The position numbers and the translations under genes are program-made. Under the pieces are notes generated by a model. It was given only the letters and a program-made list of their open reading frames with translations. It had not been told where the DNA came from and made no database searches. From Mucilaginibacter segetis (lineage in GTDB: Bacteria; Bacteroidota; Bacteroidia; Sphingobacteriales; Sphingobacteriaceae): a stretch of 64,000 bases of DNA. The number at the start of each line of letters is the position of its first letter. The first letter of the stretch is position 1. Positions 23,827 through 33,366 of this stretch are shown here, piece by piece. The DNA lies in NCBI RefSeq assembly GCF_016522075.1, contig NZ_JAEHFW010000001.1, positions 62,001 to 126,000 of the forward strand. Reading direction: 5' to 3'.

Positions 23827-26016
23827 ATGAAAAGAATTTTTACAAGCTTTTTTATACTCCTACCTTTTTTAGCCATAGCGCAAAATTTCAATACAGCCGA
23901 AATAGCCCGGTTTAAAAAACAGGCAAAAGCGGTAACAATTATACGCGATGATTACGGCACCCCGCATATTTATGCAAAAACCGATGCAGATGTGGTATTC
24001 GGATTAATGTATACGGAATGCGAGGATAATTTTGAAGGAATAGAACGTAATTACCTTTACCAATTGGGCCGGCAAAGCGAAGCCGACGGAGAAGGTGTTT
24101 TATATACAGATGTACAGTTGCAACTAATTGCAGACAGTGCCGATGCTATAAAGGATTATAACAATAGCCCTATATGGTTTAAAAAGCTGATGGACGCTTT
24201 TGCCGACGGTATTAACTATTATTTATATAAGCACCCCGAGGTAAAACCATTAGTATTTAAACGTTTTAAGCCCTGGTTTGCTTTAATGTTTACCGATGGT
24301 AGTGTGGCCGCCACCGAAACCGGCCGGATAAGCCCGGGGCAAACACAGGTTTTTTATGGGAGAGATGCAGATAAAATGGGCGCAGTTCACCACAATCCCG
24401 CGTCTATCATAAACACCAATGCCGAACGCGAAACAGGTTCAAACGGATTTGCGATTTCGCCTTCTAAAACAGCATCCGGACATGCGTTATTATATATTAA
24501 CCCGCATGTGCCGTTTTATTTCCGTAGCGAGGTAGGGTTGAACAGTGACGAAGGCTTGCATGCCTATGGCGCTGTAACGTGGGGGCAGTTTTTCATTTAC
24601 CAGGGCTTTAACGCACATTGCGGCTGGATGCACACCAGTAGTTATGCGGATGTGGGCGATGTGTATATGGAAAAAATGGTTAAAAAAGATGGTGACTGGT
24701 TTTACGAATACGATGGTAAACTAAAGGCTGTACGCACCCGCATCCTGCACATGAAGATAAAAAAGGGTAGCAAATTGGAGACCCGGGACATTATGGCCTA
24801 TTATACCCAACATGGCCCGGTAATGGCTGCAAAGGATGGCCGCTGGCTGGCACTTAAAGAAAATAACCGTACGTATAAAGCCCTGCTGGAATCATGGTTA
24901 ATTACTAAGGCCAACACTTTCGGGGAGTATAAAAAAGCGATGGATCTGTTATCCAACACCAGTAATAACACGGTGTATGCCGATGATCAGGGTAATACGG
25001 CATTATGGTATGGCAACTTTGTGCCCCGTCGCGATACTGCTTATAACTGGGATCTGCCGGTTGATGGTAGTATTTCAGCTACAGAATGGAAAGGCGTACA
25101 CCCGCTTAACGAAATTGTGCACGTTTATAACCCCTCTGCAGGGTTTATTCAAAATTGCAACTCCACACCTTACACATCGGCAGGTGCGGCCAGCCCGGAT
25201 AAAAGTAAATATCCCGTCTATATGTCGCCCAACGGGGAAAACTACCGCGCTATTAATGCCATTAAGCTATTAAAAGATGCTAAAGGCCTTACGCTTGATG
25301 GCTTAATAGCCAAAGGGTACGATCATTACCTGGCTATGTTTGATGATCTGCTGCCGTCGCTTTTTGCAGCTTATACCAATGCCCCCGATTCGGTAAAATC
25401 AAAATTAGCGGAGCCAATCAACAGACTTAAACAGTGGGACAGGCGCAGCGCGGCACAATCGGTAGCAACTACGCTTGCTGTGGAGTGGGGCAGTTTAATG
25501 ATGCGGTCGTTATTGCCATTACAAAATCCGGCAGGGGGCAGTTATCAAACCCAACGCATACATGATATGCTGCAGGCTATTGATCCGGCACAGGAACTCA
25601 CTTATTTGGAACAGGCTTTAGCAGATTTGCAAGCACGTTATGGCAGCTGGAAAATGCAATGGGGAGATATTAACCGCTACCAGCGCCCTGCCAATGGTAT
25701 TACTTTTAATGACAAACTGCCAAGCCTGCCGGTGGGTTTAACATCCTCAAACTTCGGGCAGTTACCCTCATTTCAAAGCCGGATAATGCCGGGCACAAAT
25801 AAACGCTACGGTTACTCGGGCAATAGTTTTATAGCCGCAGTTGAGTTTGGCCCTAAAATAAAAGCGAAAACCATAATTACCGGTGGCGCATCGTTTGACC
25901 CAAATTCCAAACACTTTACCGATCAGGCTCAGGGGTTTATTGACGGCAAATTTAAAGATGTGCTTTTTTATAAAGAGGACGTTGTAAAACATGCCGAAAA
26001 AACGTATCATCCATAA
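23827..26016 (+). CDS. Penicillin acylase family protein (Ntn hydrolase)
   Basis: This 729-residue secreted precursor has a signal peptide to AIAQ. An N-terminal chain (about 22-204) contains VTIIRDDYGTPHIYAKTDAD. The self-cleavage site is G204-S205 in the sequence T-G-S-N-G-F-A-I-S-P-S-K-T-A-S-G. Ser205 would be the new N-terminal nucleophile of the long beta chain, as in penicillin G and acyl-homoserine-lactone acylases. Substrate is likely an N-acyl amide, but cannot be fixed from sequence. The ATG at 23827 begins the signal peptide; 24 upstream in-frame codons look non-coding. The spacing to the next gene is 48 bp. Confidence 0.9.
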   Translation: MKRIFTSFFILLPFLAIAQNFNTAEIARFKKQAKAVTIIRDDYGTPHIYAKTDADVVFGLMYTECEDNFEGIERNYLYQLGRQSEADGEGVLYTDVQLQLIADSADAIKDYNNSPIWFKKLMDAFADGINYYLYKHPEVKPLVFKRFKPWFALMFTDGSVAATETGRISPGQTQVFYGRDADKMGAVHHNPASIINTNAERETGSNGFAISPSKTASGHALLYINPHVPFYFRSEVGLNSDEGLHAYGAVTWGQFFIYQGFNAHCGWMHTSSYADVGDVYMEKMVKKDGDWFYEYDGKLKAVRTRILHMKIKKGSKLETRDIMAYYTQHGPVMAAKDGRWLALKENNRTYKALLESWLITKANTFGEYKKAMDLLSNTSNNTVYADDQGNTALWYGNFVPRRDTAYNWDLPVDGSISATEWKGVHPLNEIVHVYNPSAGFIQNCNSTPYTSAGAASPDKSKYPVYMSPNGENYRAINAIKLLKDAKGLTLDGLIAKGYDHYLAMFDDLLPSLFAAYTNAPDSVKSKLAEPINRLKQWDRRSAAQSVATTLAVEWGSLMMRSLLPLQNPAGGSYQTQRIHDMLQAIDPAQELTYLEQALADLQARYGSWKMQWGDINRYQRPANGITFNDKLPSLPVGLTSSNFGQLPSFQSRIMPGTNKRYGYSGNSFIAAVEFGPKIKAKTIITGGASFDPNSKHFTDQAQGFIDGKFKDVLFYKEDVVKHAEKTYHP

Positions 26017-26064
26017 ATTAAACAAGAGTAAAAAATAGAATTATATTTGTTTTCGTATTGAAAA

Positions 26065-26550
26065 ATGAAAAGATACCTGCTTTTATTATTATTTTTTAGT
26101 GTTGGTGTAAGTACATACGCGCAAAGTATTTCGTTTTTTGAGCTTACTAATCTCACTAATCTTTCACAAGGCGAGGCGCACACCTATTTAACCTTGGGCA
26201 AGGTTTTCAAGCAGCAATATATTCAGGAGGTTGACGGGCAAAAAATTGAACATTTCCGCACGGTTGATCCTAAGCAAAAAGAGCAAACAGTAGTTATTGG
26301 AGAAAGCAATAAACTATCAAACGGTACGGTATTGCGTACAGTTGTATATACCACCCGCGATCCGCAGCATGTGGTTAATATGATAAGTGACGCCAAGCGC
26401 AATAATCTTAAGATGAGTTTTCAGGGGCAGGATGCAGACAACAACATCTACATGTTTGAAAATGACTTTTACCACGTAGCCATGTATATCAGCACTACTG
26501 AGAACAAAGGTTCGGTGGAGATAAAGCAAAAGGAATTTGTGGGATACTAA
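26065..26550 (+). CDS. Secreted hypothetical protein
   Basis: This 161-residue protein has a clear signal peptide (VGVSTYAQS, cleavage near residue 20). The mature part begins ISFFELTNLTNLSQGEAHTYLTLGK and is mixed alpha and beta without catalytic motifs. It lies 48 bp after the penicillin acylase gene on the same strand and may share its mRNA. A TATATTTG box at about 26042-26049 could be a separate -7 element. Not recognised. Confidence 0.72.
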   Translation: MKRYLLLLLFFSVGVSTYAQSISFFELTNLTNLSQGEAHTYLTLGKVFKQQYIQEVDGQKIEHFRTVDPKQKEQTVVIGESNKLSNGTVLRTVVYTTRDPQHVVNMISDAKRNNLKMSFQGQDADNNIYMFENDFYHVAMYISTTENKGSVEIKQKEFVGY

Positions 26551-26570
26551 AACTCTTTAATTTAAAATAA

Positions 26571-26597
26571 CTGCCGGACACTATTTGTATCCGGCAG
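26571..26597. terminator. Bidirectional hairpin between convergent genes
   Basis: CTGCCGGA (26571-26578) pairs perfectly with TCCGGCAG (26590-26597). It sits in the 54-bp space between the secreted protein gene and the MBL gene. Flanking runs are A/T-rich on both sides but lack a strict T-tract. Confidence 0.6.
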
Positions 26598-26604
26598 AAA
26601 ATCA

Positions 26605-27501
26605 TTAAGCCGTTAATTCCTCATAAGCGGCGGTAAGTCCGCGTTCTATGCCGTCGCCCTGCCACTCGGTAACACCCGGTATTGCTTTGGCGCTTAAAAT
26701 TTCTTCTTTAGTTTTTCCGGCTTTTATACTACTGTCTACAAAGGCTACAAGTTTTTCCATAAAATGTTGCATGGCCTTTAAATCGGCCATGGTGCCGGTT
26801 ACCTTCTGCGGATCAAACGCGTGGCCGAATATAAATAGCGTGTCTTTATCAAATTTCTTTTGAGCTGCTTCTAACGCAACCGCCCAATGCCTGCATGATG
26901 CACCTGCACTGCGGTCAACAAAGGGGTAACGGCGGTTAAAAACCAGGTCGCCGGTATGCACAATATTGGCATTCTCAAAATGGATCATGCTGTCGCCATT
27001 AGTGTGCCCGGTACCAAAATAATGCGCGCTGATGTGTTCGTCGCCGGCGTTTATCTTCCACTTATCAGTAAAAGTAGTATCCGGATAAAGCTGTTTATCT
27101 TCGGAGTGTTGTTTTTGCGCTACCGCTTTTTGGTTAGCTAATGAATTGGCATGTGCCGCCACATTTTTTACTAAACCTTTAAAGGAAATGTTCCCGCTGG
27201 TATGGTCGCCGTGATGGTGGGTATTGATCAGCCAGTTAAAAGGTTTGTTCGATTTCTTTTTCAATTCGGCGATCAAATGGGTTGCAGGTTCCGGAAACTC
27301 GGCATCCACCACTACAATACCGTCTTTGTTTACCAGCCAGGCAATGGTGCCACCCTGCTCGGCAAACATACCTACGTTACCGCGCAATGGTTTAAACTGA
27401 TAAGCCGGATCGGCAAAAGCCGCTGCAAAACTTTGTTTACTTAAAAAAGCCATTGTGCATGCCGCTAAAGCGGTATTGAATAAAAATTTTCTGCGTTCCA
27501 T
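26605..27501 (-). CDS. MBL fold metallo-hydrolase, exported
   Basis: This 298-residue protein has an N-terminal twin-arginine-like signal (ERRKFLFNTALAACTMAFL). The metal motif T-H-H-H-G-D-H-T-S-G gives HxHxDH at residues 95-100. Later ligands are seen in Y-F-G-T-G-H-T-N-G-D, H-T-G-D-L-V-F and F-G-H-A-F. It is a periplasmic metallo-beta-lactamase-fold hydrolase. The group includes beta-lactamases, lactonases and quinoprotein-relay-type enzymes, and nothing here decides among them. It is a single-gene unit. Confidence 0.88.
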   Translation of the reverse strand: MERRKFLFNTALAACTMAFLSKQSFAAAFADPAYQFKPLRGNVGMFAEQGGTIAWLVNKDGIVVVDAEFPEPATHLIAELKKKSNKPFNWLINTHHHGDHTSGNISFKGLVKNVAAHANSLANQKAVAQKQHSEDKQLYPDTTFTDKWKINAGDEHISAHYFGTGHTNGDSMIHFENANIVHTGDLVFNRRYPFVDRSAGASCRHWAVALEAAQKKFDKDTLFIFGHAFDPQKVTGTMADLKAMQHFMEKLVAFVDSSIKAGKTKEEILSAKAIPGVTEWQGDGIERGLTAAYEELTA

Positions 27502-27610
27502 AGGGTAACCGTTTTTTGGTTGATAATATAAAGTTAAAAATTACTTTTATAAGTATAATGTTGGTTAAGGCTTAGTAGTTATTTTATAAAATCCTTACAA
27601 TAATTCGCCG

Positions 27611-28465
27611 TTAATACTGATGAAATGCCTGCGATACAAACTCCAGTACGTTGGGTAGCGATGCGCGCCAGTATGTCCAGTTATGAGCGCCATCGCGAAC
27701 ACGGTATTCATGCGGGATCTCTTTTTTCCGCATCATGTTATGTACCAGTCCGTTTCCTTCATACAAAAAGTCGTCATCGCCAATGTCCATATACCAGCGC
27801 ACCGCTTTTTTTAGCGTATCAGGTATGGCATTCATTTGCGGCAGCACACTGTATCGGTTATAATAATTGTTTATGGTACTGTCCGGCAGGTTAGGATTGT
27901 TGCGGCTGATACCTTTGCGTGCATCATCGAGCGTAATAAAACCGGTTGCCGCACTAAGCGGACAAGCCGATGAGAACATTTCGGGATGGTGCAGGGCATA
28001 AATAAAGGTGCCACCCCCACCCATGGATAGTCCTGCTATTGCCCGGAAACGCTTTTCGCTTTTTACGCGGTACTTTTTCTCTACGTACGGAACCAGCTCT
28101 TTAAAAAAGAAATCCTCATAATTCCAATCGCCTTTAATATCGTTGTAGTAGCCCCGTCTGCCAGTGTTGGCATCAGGCATAACAATGATCATGGGAGTTG
28201 CAATGCCCTCTTTAATAGCATTATCGGTAATGCGTAATACCTCGCCAAATTGTACCCATCCGGTTTGGTCATCGCCTGCGCCATGCAACAGGTACAGTAT
28301 GGGATAATCGCGACCCGAGGTTTCATAATCCGGTGGCAGGTAAACTGCATATTTACGTTCGCTTTTTAATATTTTGCTATTAAGTGTTAAATTGTCATAT
28401 ACTTTACCGGTTTGTGCAAATAACACAAAAGGGCATAGCATCAGTAAAAAAGAAAGTTTTTTCAT
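27611..28465 (-). CDS. Secreted esterase, alpha/beta hydrolase (CE1/esterase D-like)
   Basis: This 284-residue protein has a signal peptide to LFAQ and an alpha/beta hydrolase fold: YPILYLLHGAGDD for the oxyanion region, the nucleophile elbow G-L-S-M-G-G-G with Ser147, and DIGDDDFLYEG plus HEYRVRDGAHNWTYW supplying the likely Asp and His. This order matches putative esterases related to feruloyl and acetyl xylan esterases. In a genome rich in glycoside hydrolases, de-esterification of plant polysaccharide is plausible. It is divergent from the second GT39 gene. Confidence 0.88.
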   Translation of the reverse strand: MKKLSFLLMLCPFVLFAQTGKVYDNLTLNSKILKSERKYAVYLPPDYETSGRDYPILYLLHGAGDDQTGWVQFGEVLRITDNAIKEGIATPMIIVMPDANTGRRGYYNDIKGDWNYEDFFFKELVPYVEKKYRVKSEKRFRAIAGLSMGGGGTFIYALHHPEMFSSACPLSAATGFITLDDARKGISRNNPNLPDSTINNYYNRYSVLPQMNAIPDTLKKAVRWYMDIGDDDFLYEGNGLVHNMMRKKEIPHEYRVRDGAHNWTYWRASLPNVLEFVSQAFHQY

Positions 28466-28619
28466 CAGTTAAGTATTTATAATTGGTTTGGTGCAGCCAT
28501 GAAGAACTGCGCATCCTGATATAAAATTAAAGATAATAAATTCTTAATCGCAACAATTTACAGTAACGGCTTATATTTATTTGCTATCTGCTTACCTTTA
28601 CACCTCTGCTAAAGGCATT

Positions 28620-30293
28620 ATGCAACTAAATCCGTTACATACCACTATACGTACGAAATGGCTTTATCTTTTTATAGGTATGGCGGTGATGCTGAACCTA
28701 AGCGCATTGTTTATCCCTATTATGGGGCCTGATGGCGCCCTGTATGCTACCATAGCCAAAACTATGGTAGTACGTAATGATTATGTGCAATTATTTGTAC
28801 ACGGCGCCGACTGGTTGGATAAGCCGCATTTTCCGTTTTGGATGGCCGCATTGTTTTTTAAAATATTCGGCATTAATACCTGGGCCTACAAATTATCGGG
28901 TATCGTATTTATTTTAATTGGCGCTGTTTATACTTATCTGCTGGCAAAATTGCTTTATAATAGGGAGATCGCTTTATGGTCTGTACTGATATTGCTCACC
29001 TCTCAGCATATTATTCTTTCTGATAACGATGTACGTGCTGAGCCCTATTTAACGGGGTTGATCATTGCGTCGGTTTACCATTTTTATATAGCTTATACAC
29101 GTAATGGTTTCCGGCAATTGGTACTGGGCAGTTTGTTTGCCGCCTGCGCCGTCATGACCAAGGGAATGTTTGCTTTAGTGCCAATTGGCGGCGCAATAGC
29201 AGGACATTTAATGATTACCCGGCAATGGAAACAGCTTTTTAACTGGCGCTGGTTGCTGGCCGCTGCGCTTATTATGTTGTTCATTCTGCCCGAAATATAT
29301 TGTTTGTATGTACAGTTTGACGCCCATCCGGAAAAGATAGTATTTGGGCAAACGGGCGTATCCGGAATTAAATTCTTTTTCTGGGATAGTCAGTTCGGCA
29401 GGTTCTTTAACACCGGGCCTATCAAGGGTCATGGCGATCCCACATTTTTTATACATACAACGCTTTGGGCGTTTTTGCCCTGGTCGTTAATACTGTTCGC
29501 GGCTATTTATCATTTTATAAAAACCGGAGTAAAAAATGTGCATCAGCGCGAATGGTTTTGCCTGAGCGGTGCTTTGCTCACATTTCTGCTGTTTTCCGCC
29601 TCGAAATTTCAATTACCGCATTACCTTAATATTGTGTTCCCGTTTTTTGCCATTATTACCGCGCAATATTTATATGGTTTACGGTCGGCAAAAGCAGTGC
29701 AGATCATCCGGATTATGCAGATTGTTTTATGCGTATTGCTGATCATAGTTATCGCGGTATTGCATTATTATTTCCGGCCGGAAGAGTTTACCTGGCATGT
29801 AGGTTTAACGGTGCTGATATGGCTGGGTGTTTTATTAGTATTGCCTGGTAATATGCCAAAAACTGATTATCAGCAAACGGCCTTTCGTACGGCTATCATC
29901 GCTTTTATTGTAAACTTATACCTTAACCTGGCATTCTATCCATCGTTGCTGCATTATCAGGCAGGCAGCGAAGCGGCCATGTGGATAAATGCCCACAACC
30001 GGCTTAACATGCCCGTGGTGCAGAACTTTGAGCAGGAGAGTTATCCAATGGAGTTTTACCTTCGGCAACCCTTGCTTATGATAGCGGATGACGATGCACA
30101 CTCAAAATTACCGGTGCCTTGTTTTTTTTATGGCTCTGAACCGCAGGTGCGGGCTATGCAGATAAAAGGATATAAGGTGCAAAAGCGTGCTGCATTCAGC
30201 AGATATTGGATCACCCGACTTAACCCCGCCTTTTTAAACCATAATACCAGAAGCATGCAAACAGATACCATGCTGGTGGTAATATTGCGTTAA
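28620..30293 (+). CDS. Glycosyltransferase family 39 / ArnT-like membrane protein, second copy
   Basis: This 557-residue polytopic protein is a paralogue of the one at 19459-21111. Shared pieces include LYATIAKTM, DWLDKPHFPFWMA, the VRAEPYL loop, HPEKIVFGQTGVSGIKFFFWDS and HTTLWAFLPWSLI, the last two corresponding to matching blocks in the first copy. The similarity covers the whole transmembrane part and is weaker in the C-terminal soluble part (MQIKGYKVQKRAAF). The ATG at 28620 is preferred over a TTG at 28581. It is a single gene 155 nt from a divergent esterase. Acceptor and donor unknown. Confidence 0.88.
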   Translation: MQLNPLHTTIRTKWLYLFIGMAVMLNLSALFIPIMGPDGALYATIAKTMVVRNDYVQLFVHGADWLDKPHFPFWMAALFFKIFGINTWAYKLSGIVFILIGAVYTYLLAKLLYNREIALWSVLILLTSQHIILSDNDVRAEPYLTGLIIASVYHFYIAYTRNGFRQLVLGSLFAACAVMTKGMFALVPIGGAIAGHLMITRQWKQLFNWRWLLAAALIMLFILPEIYCLYVQFDAHPEKIVFGQTGVSGIKFFFWDSQFGRFFNTGPIKGHGDPTFFIHTTLWAFLPWSLILFAAIYHFIKTGVKNVHQREWFCLSGALLTFLLFSASKFQLPHYLNIVFPFFAIITAQYLYGLRSAKAVQIIRIMQIVLCVLLIIVIAVLHYYFRPEEFTWHVGLTVLIWLGVLLVLPGNMPKTDYQQTAFRTAIIAFIVNLYLNLAFYPSLLHYQAGSEAAMWINAHNRLNMPVVQNFEQESYPMEFYLRQPLLMIADDDAHSKLPVPCFFYGSEPQVRAMQIKGYKVQKRAAFSRYWITRLNPAFLNHNTRSMQTDTMLVVILR

Positions 30294-30380
30294 TGTATAA
30301 TATTTTTAAACTGCCTGTATCACTTAACTATTTTACTGCGTAATATAATAAACCAGGTGAAAATAACCGTTAGTGAGCTT

Positions 30381-30582
30381 ATGTTACGCAAAATCCGCTG
30401 CTGCTATGTTTTTTAATTATCGGCTATATTTCCTGCAAGAAAAGCCATATTGATCCACCGAAGGTAAAGGCCTGGTATTTATCTCTCACGGACAGCAAAA
30501 GGCAGCAGCGGATAATGCGTTTATTAATCTGAATACTACCCTGATTTTGGAGCCAATTGTCCGCTTACTCAGTAAATTATAA
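30381..30582 (+). pseudogene. Remnant of a lipoprotein gene with frameshifts
   Basis: The 369-bp gap 30294-30662 holds a decayed reading frame. An ATG at 30381 starts MLRKIRCCYVF and stops at once. One base more in the T-run near 30409-30414 would continue as LIIGYISCKKSHIDPPKVKA, a lipoprotein signal with Cys. A further frame change allows GLVFISHGQQKAAADNAF, running to a stop at 30582. No family was recognised. The joined reading is inference; the separate frames are visible in the sequence. Confidence 0.35.
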
Positions 30583-30662
30583 ACGCTTTTAATTAGCGAT
30601 CCTACGTCTACCGACAAAACAAGCAACTGAGTAAGCGGCAATAAGGATACATAATCTTTTGC

Positions 30663-33227
30663 TTAGCTAATCATTCCGCCCATTAGCGGGTCGGTAAAGC
30701 TTTGTTTACCCGTGTCTACGTGTCCGGCATAACGTTTTTCAAAATCCGGGTAGCCTTTAATTTTCAAGGTGATATCATACCAGCCGTGGCTTTTACCCAG
30801 GTCGAATACAATAGTCTGCGGAGCAAAGCTCTCCTGGCGAACTATCAATTGTTTTGCCCCCATTTGATAAGCGTTATCAGTTACTTCAACTGTTAACGGT
30901 GTACGCCCACCGGTAAGCCAAAAGGTTAATATCGCATTTCCGGTAGGTTTTTTATCGGCTGGCTGATAGGTGAATTGTACACCTATATCGGGATCTTGCG
31001 TGTTGCCTTTAAATTCCCGGTAAAACCCGTTGGGGGCGTAAACTCTGAGGTGGTATTTATCGTCCTCAAAATTGTTTACGGGCCACAAATCCGTCAGGGT
31101 ATCTCCGGCGGTGGCCGCGTAGCTCCAGGTACGTACGTTATCCATACTATGCGGATCGTCTATGCTCCTGTATTTACCGGGAGCGTAAACATTAAATGGC
31201 GCGCCTAAGGAATTGTCGCCGTGTATTTGGTTGCCTGCTTTGAATTTTATTTCAAAAGCCTTTTTATCCGGGGTTAAGCTGCCATCGGCGTAAAGTTCAT
31301 ATGGCAGGGCGCAAGCCGGCTTAATACCTTTCTCTTGCCGCGGCATATACGGCGATGCCTGCGGAGTTTTTTTGATAAGAGCAATATCATCGCCAGTCAG
31401 TTTTTTATAATCGGATGGCAGTTTTTTAAACTGCGCCTTGTGTATCCTTTCTACAAACGCATCTTTTTCCAACGGTTCAGGTGACGATAACTTTTCGCCA
31501 TTGTATGGGCGAAACACCGACGTAAGATCGCCGCATACGGTACGCCGCCAGTCGCTGATATTACTTTCCGTTACAGACCTGCCCGTTTTGTGTTTTAGGA
31601 ATTCCTCCATGAATTGCACGGTAGAGGTATGATCGAATACTTCGGAATTAACAAATCCTCCCCTGCTCCAGGGAGAAGCTACGATCATGGGTACACGATA
31701 ACCCAGACCAATGGCATTTTCGCGTTTGTAGGTATTCGGAAAGCCCTCGCGGGCCAGTTCCTGTTCAAGCGTTACAAATTCAACACGGGTATCAATCCCT
31801 GCGGATACCTTTCCTGTCCCCTCTTTATGTGAATGCGGTGCGGTAAATGGCGGAATGTGGTCAAAGTAGCCATCATTCTCATCATAGTTTAAAATAAAAA
31901 TGGTTTTTTTCCATACTTCAGGGTTTTTTGTCAGGATGTCCATTACCTCCGATACATACCAAGCCCCATACCAGGGGGCACTCGGGTGATCCGAAAAATT
32001 TTCGGGTGCTACCAGCCATGATACGGTGGGTAGTTTACCTGTCTCTACATCCTGCCTGAACTGATGTAGTACATCACCTTTAGGCAACTGCATTTCGCGC
32101 GTTACGCCGTTGTCGGTATATTTTAGTGTAGCCAGTTCATGGTAATCCGGATCGGCTATATTGGTAGTAAAAGCTTTTTGATGAATATTCTTTTGGGCTG
32201 GTGTTAACTTATCAAATACACCGGGTTTCAGCATTTCGCTTTGGTTATTAATATCTGCCAGTTCATCCTGCAATTGCTTAAGCCTTTTTTGCAGTTTTTT
32301 TACTTGCTTATCATCCGAAGGCAAATTGTCCATCTGCTTTTGGGTGTCCGCTATTTCGGCTGGTAGCTGAGCAAGTCTTTTTTTAAGGTAGGTGATATGT
32401 TGCGGATGAAGTTTTACATGGTACTGCTCAAAAAATTCCAGGGCATTATCGGTAAAGTTGGCCAGCCATGAATCCTGCTCCCCTTCAAACCCTACGCCTA
32501 CGCTAATTTCATTCTGGTAGCACTTCCATGATATACCATTATCCTCTAAACGTTCCGGGAATGTTTTCCAGTTAAGGGTGCCAAAATCAGCATCCTCGTT
32601 CCAAACGTTGGCTCTTGAATCTTCGTCCTGATCCTTGCGTATAGTTCCGCTCCACATAAAAAGCCGGTTGGGCGTTGTACCGGTTAACGAAGAGCAGAAG
32701 TACTGATCGCATACGGTAAAGGCATCCGCCAAAGCGTAGTTAAAAGGCAGATCTTCCCGCCGGTGATAGCCCAGGGTAAGTGGCATATTCTTATAAGCCT
32801 TATTGCCTGATTGCTTTTCGATGAGCCATTGGTCGAACTTACCATCGTTACGGGCATTTACCTGGTTGGCCCAGCTATGCGGTAACGAGCTCATCCAGGT
32901 GGCTTTGGTGTTTTTAATATCTAAATGAAATGGCGCGTAGGTTTCGCCATCGGCATTACTTTGAAGCCAAACCGGATTTTTATTGGGCAGGTCAATAGCC
33001 CGTGGATCATTAAAGCCACGTACACCCTTTAACGTACCAAAACAATGGTCGAACGAACGATTCTCCTGCATTAGTATTACCACATGCTCGGCATCCATCC
33101 AGGTGCTGCCAGGGGCAGGGTTTATAGCCAGGGCTTTTTGAATGGATGAAGGGAATATGTTAGTAAGGCCTGCTGCTCCTGTAAGTAGTGCTGCTTTTTT
33201 GATGAATTCTCTGCGTGTATTTAACAT
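30663..33227 (-). CDS. Phosphocholine-specific phospholipase C (PLC-N/PLC-D type)
   Basis: This 854-residue exported enzyme has a twin-arginine signal (TRREFIKKAALLTGAAGL), a phosphoesterase domain (about 45-560) with the hallmark M-Q-E-N-R-S-F-D-H-C-F-G-T-L, LNYDENDGYFDHIPPF and VPMIVASPWSRGGF, and two C-terminal DUF756-type beta domains (about 640-740 and 750-840). It would hydrolyse phosphatidylcholine or sphingomyelin-like lipids, or release phosphate from phosphodiesters, in the periplasm. A Lys/Gln/Leu-rich coiled-coil insertion (about residues 280-345) interrupts the catalytic domain. No phosphate-regulon genes are adjacent. Confidence 0.92.
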   Translation of the reverse strand: MLNTRREFIKKAALLTGAAGLTNIFPSSIQKALAINPAPGSTWMDAEHVVILMQENRSFDHCFGTLKGVRGFNDPRAIDLPNKNPVWLQSNADGETYAPFHLDIKNTKATWMSSLPHSWANQVNARNDGKFDQWLIEKQSGNKAYKNMPLTLGYHRREDLPFNYALADAFTVCDQYFCSSLTGTTPNRLFMWSGTIRKDQDEDSRANVWNEDADFGTLNWKTFPERLEDNGISWKCYQNEISVGVGFEGEQDSWLANFTDNALEFFEQYHVKLHPQHITYLKKRLAQLPAEIADTQKQMDNLPSDDKQVKKLQKRLKQLQDELADINNQSEMLKPGVFDKLTPAQKNIHQKAFTTNIADPDYHELATLKYTDNGVTREMQLPKGDVLHQFRQDVETGKLPTVSWLVAPENFSDHPSAPWYGAWYVSEVMDILTKNPEVWKKTIFILNYDENDGYFDHIPPFTAPHSHKEGTGKVSAGIDTRVEFVTLEQELAREGFPNTYKRENAIGLGYRVPMIVASPWSRGGFVNSEVFDHTSTVQFMEEFLKHKTGRSVTESNISDWRRTVCGDLTSVFRPYNGEKLSSPEPLEKDAFVERIHKAQFKKLPSDYKKLTGDDIALIKKTPQASPYMPRQEKGIKPACALPYELYADGSLTPDKKAFEIKFKAGNQIHGDNSLGAPFNVYAPGKYRSIDDPHSMDNVRTWSYAATAGDTLTDLWPVNNFEDDKYHLRVYAPNGFYREFKGNTQDPDIGVQFTYQPADKKPTGNAILTFWLTGGRTPLTVEVTDNAYQMGAKQLIVRQESFAPQTIVFDLGKSHGWYDITLKIKGYPDFEKRYAGHVDTGKQSFTDPLMGGMIS

Positions 33228-33366
33228 GCTATAAATTTACTTAACCACAATTATAAATGTATCAGTGGCAAATTAAAAAATACAGTGTTAGCTGTACATC
33301 ATATAAATGTGAAGGTTATACTTCGCCATTAATTTTTGCTAAATTCGTGTTCCATAACCTGAATTC

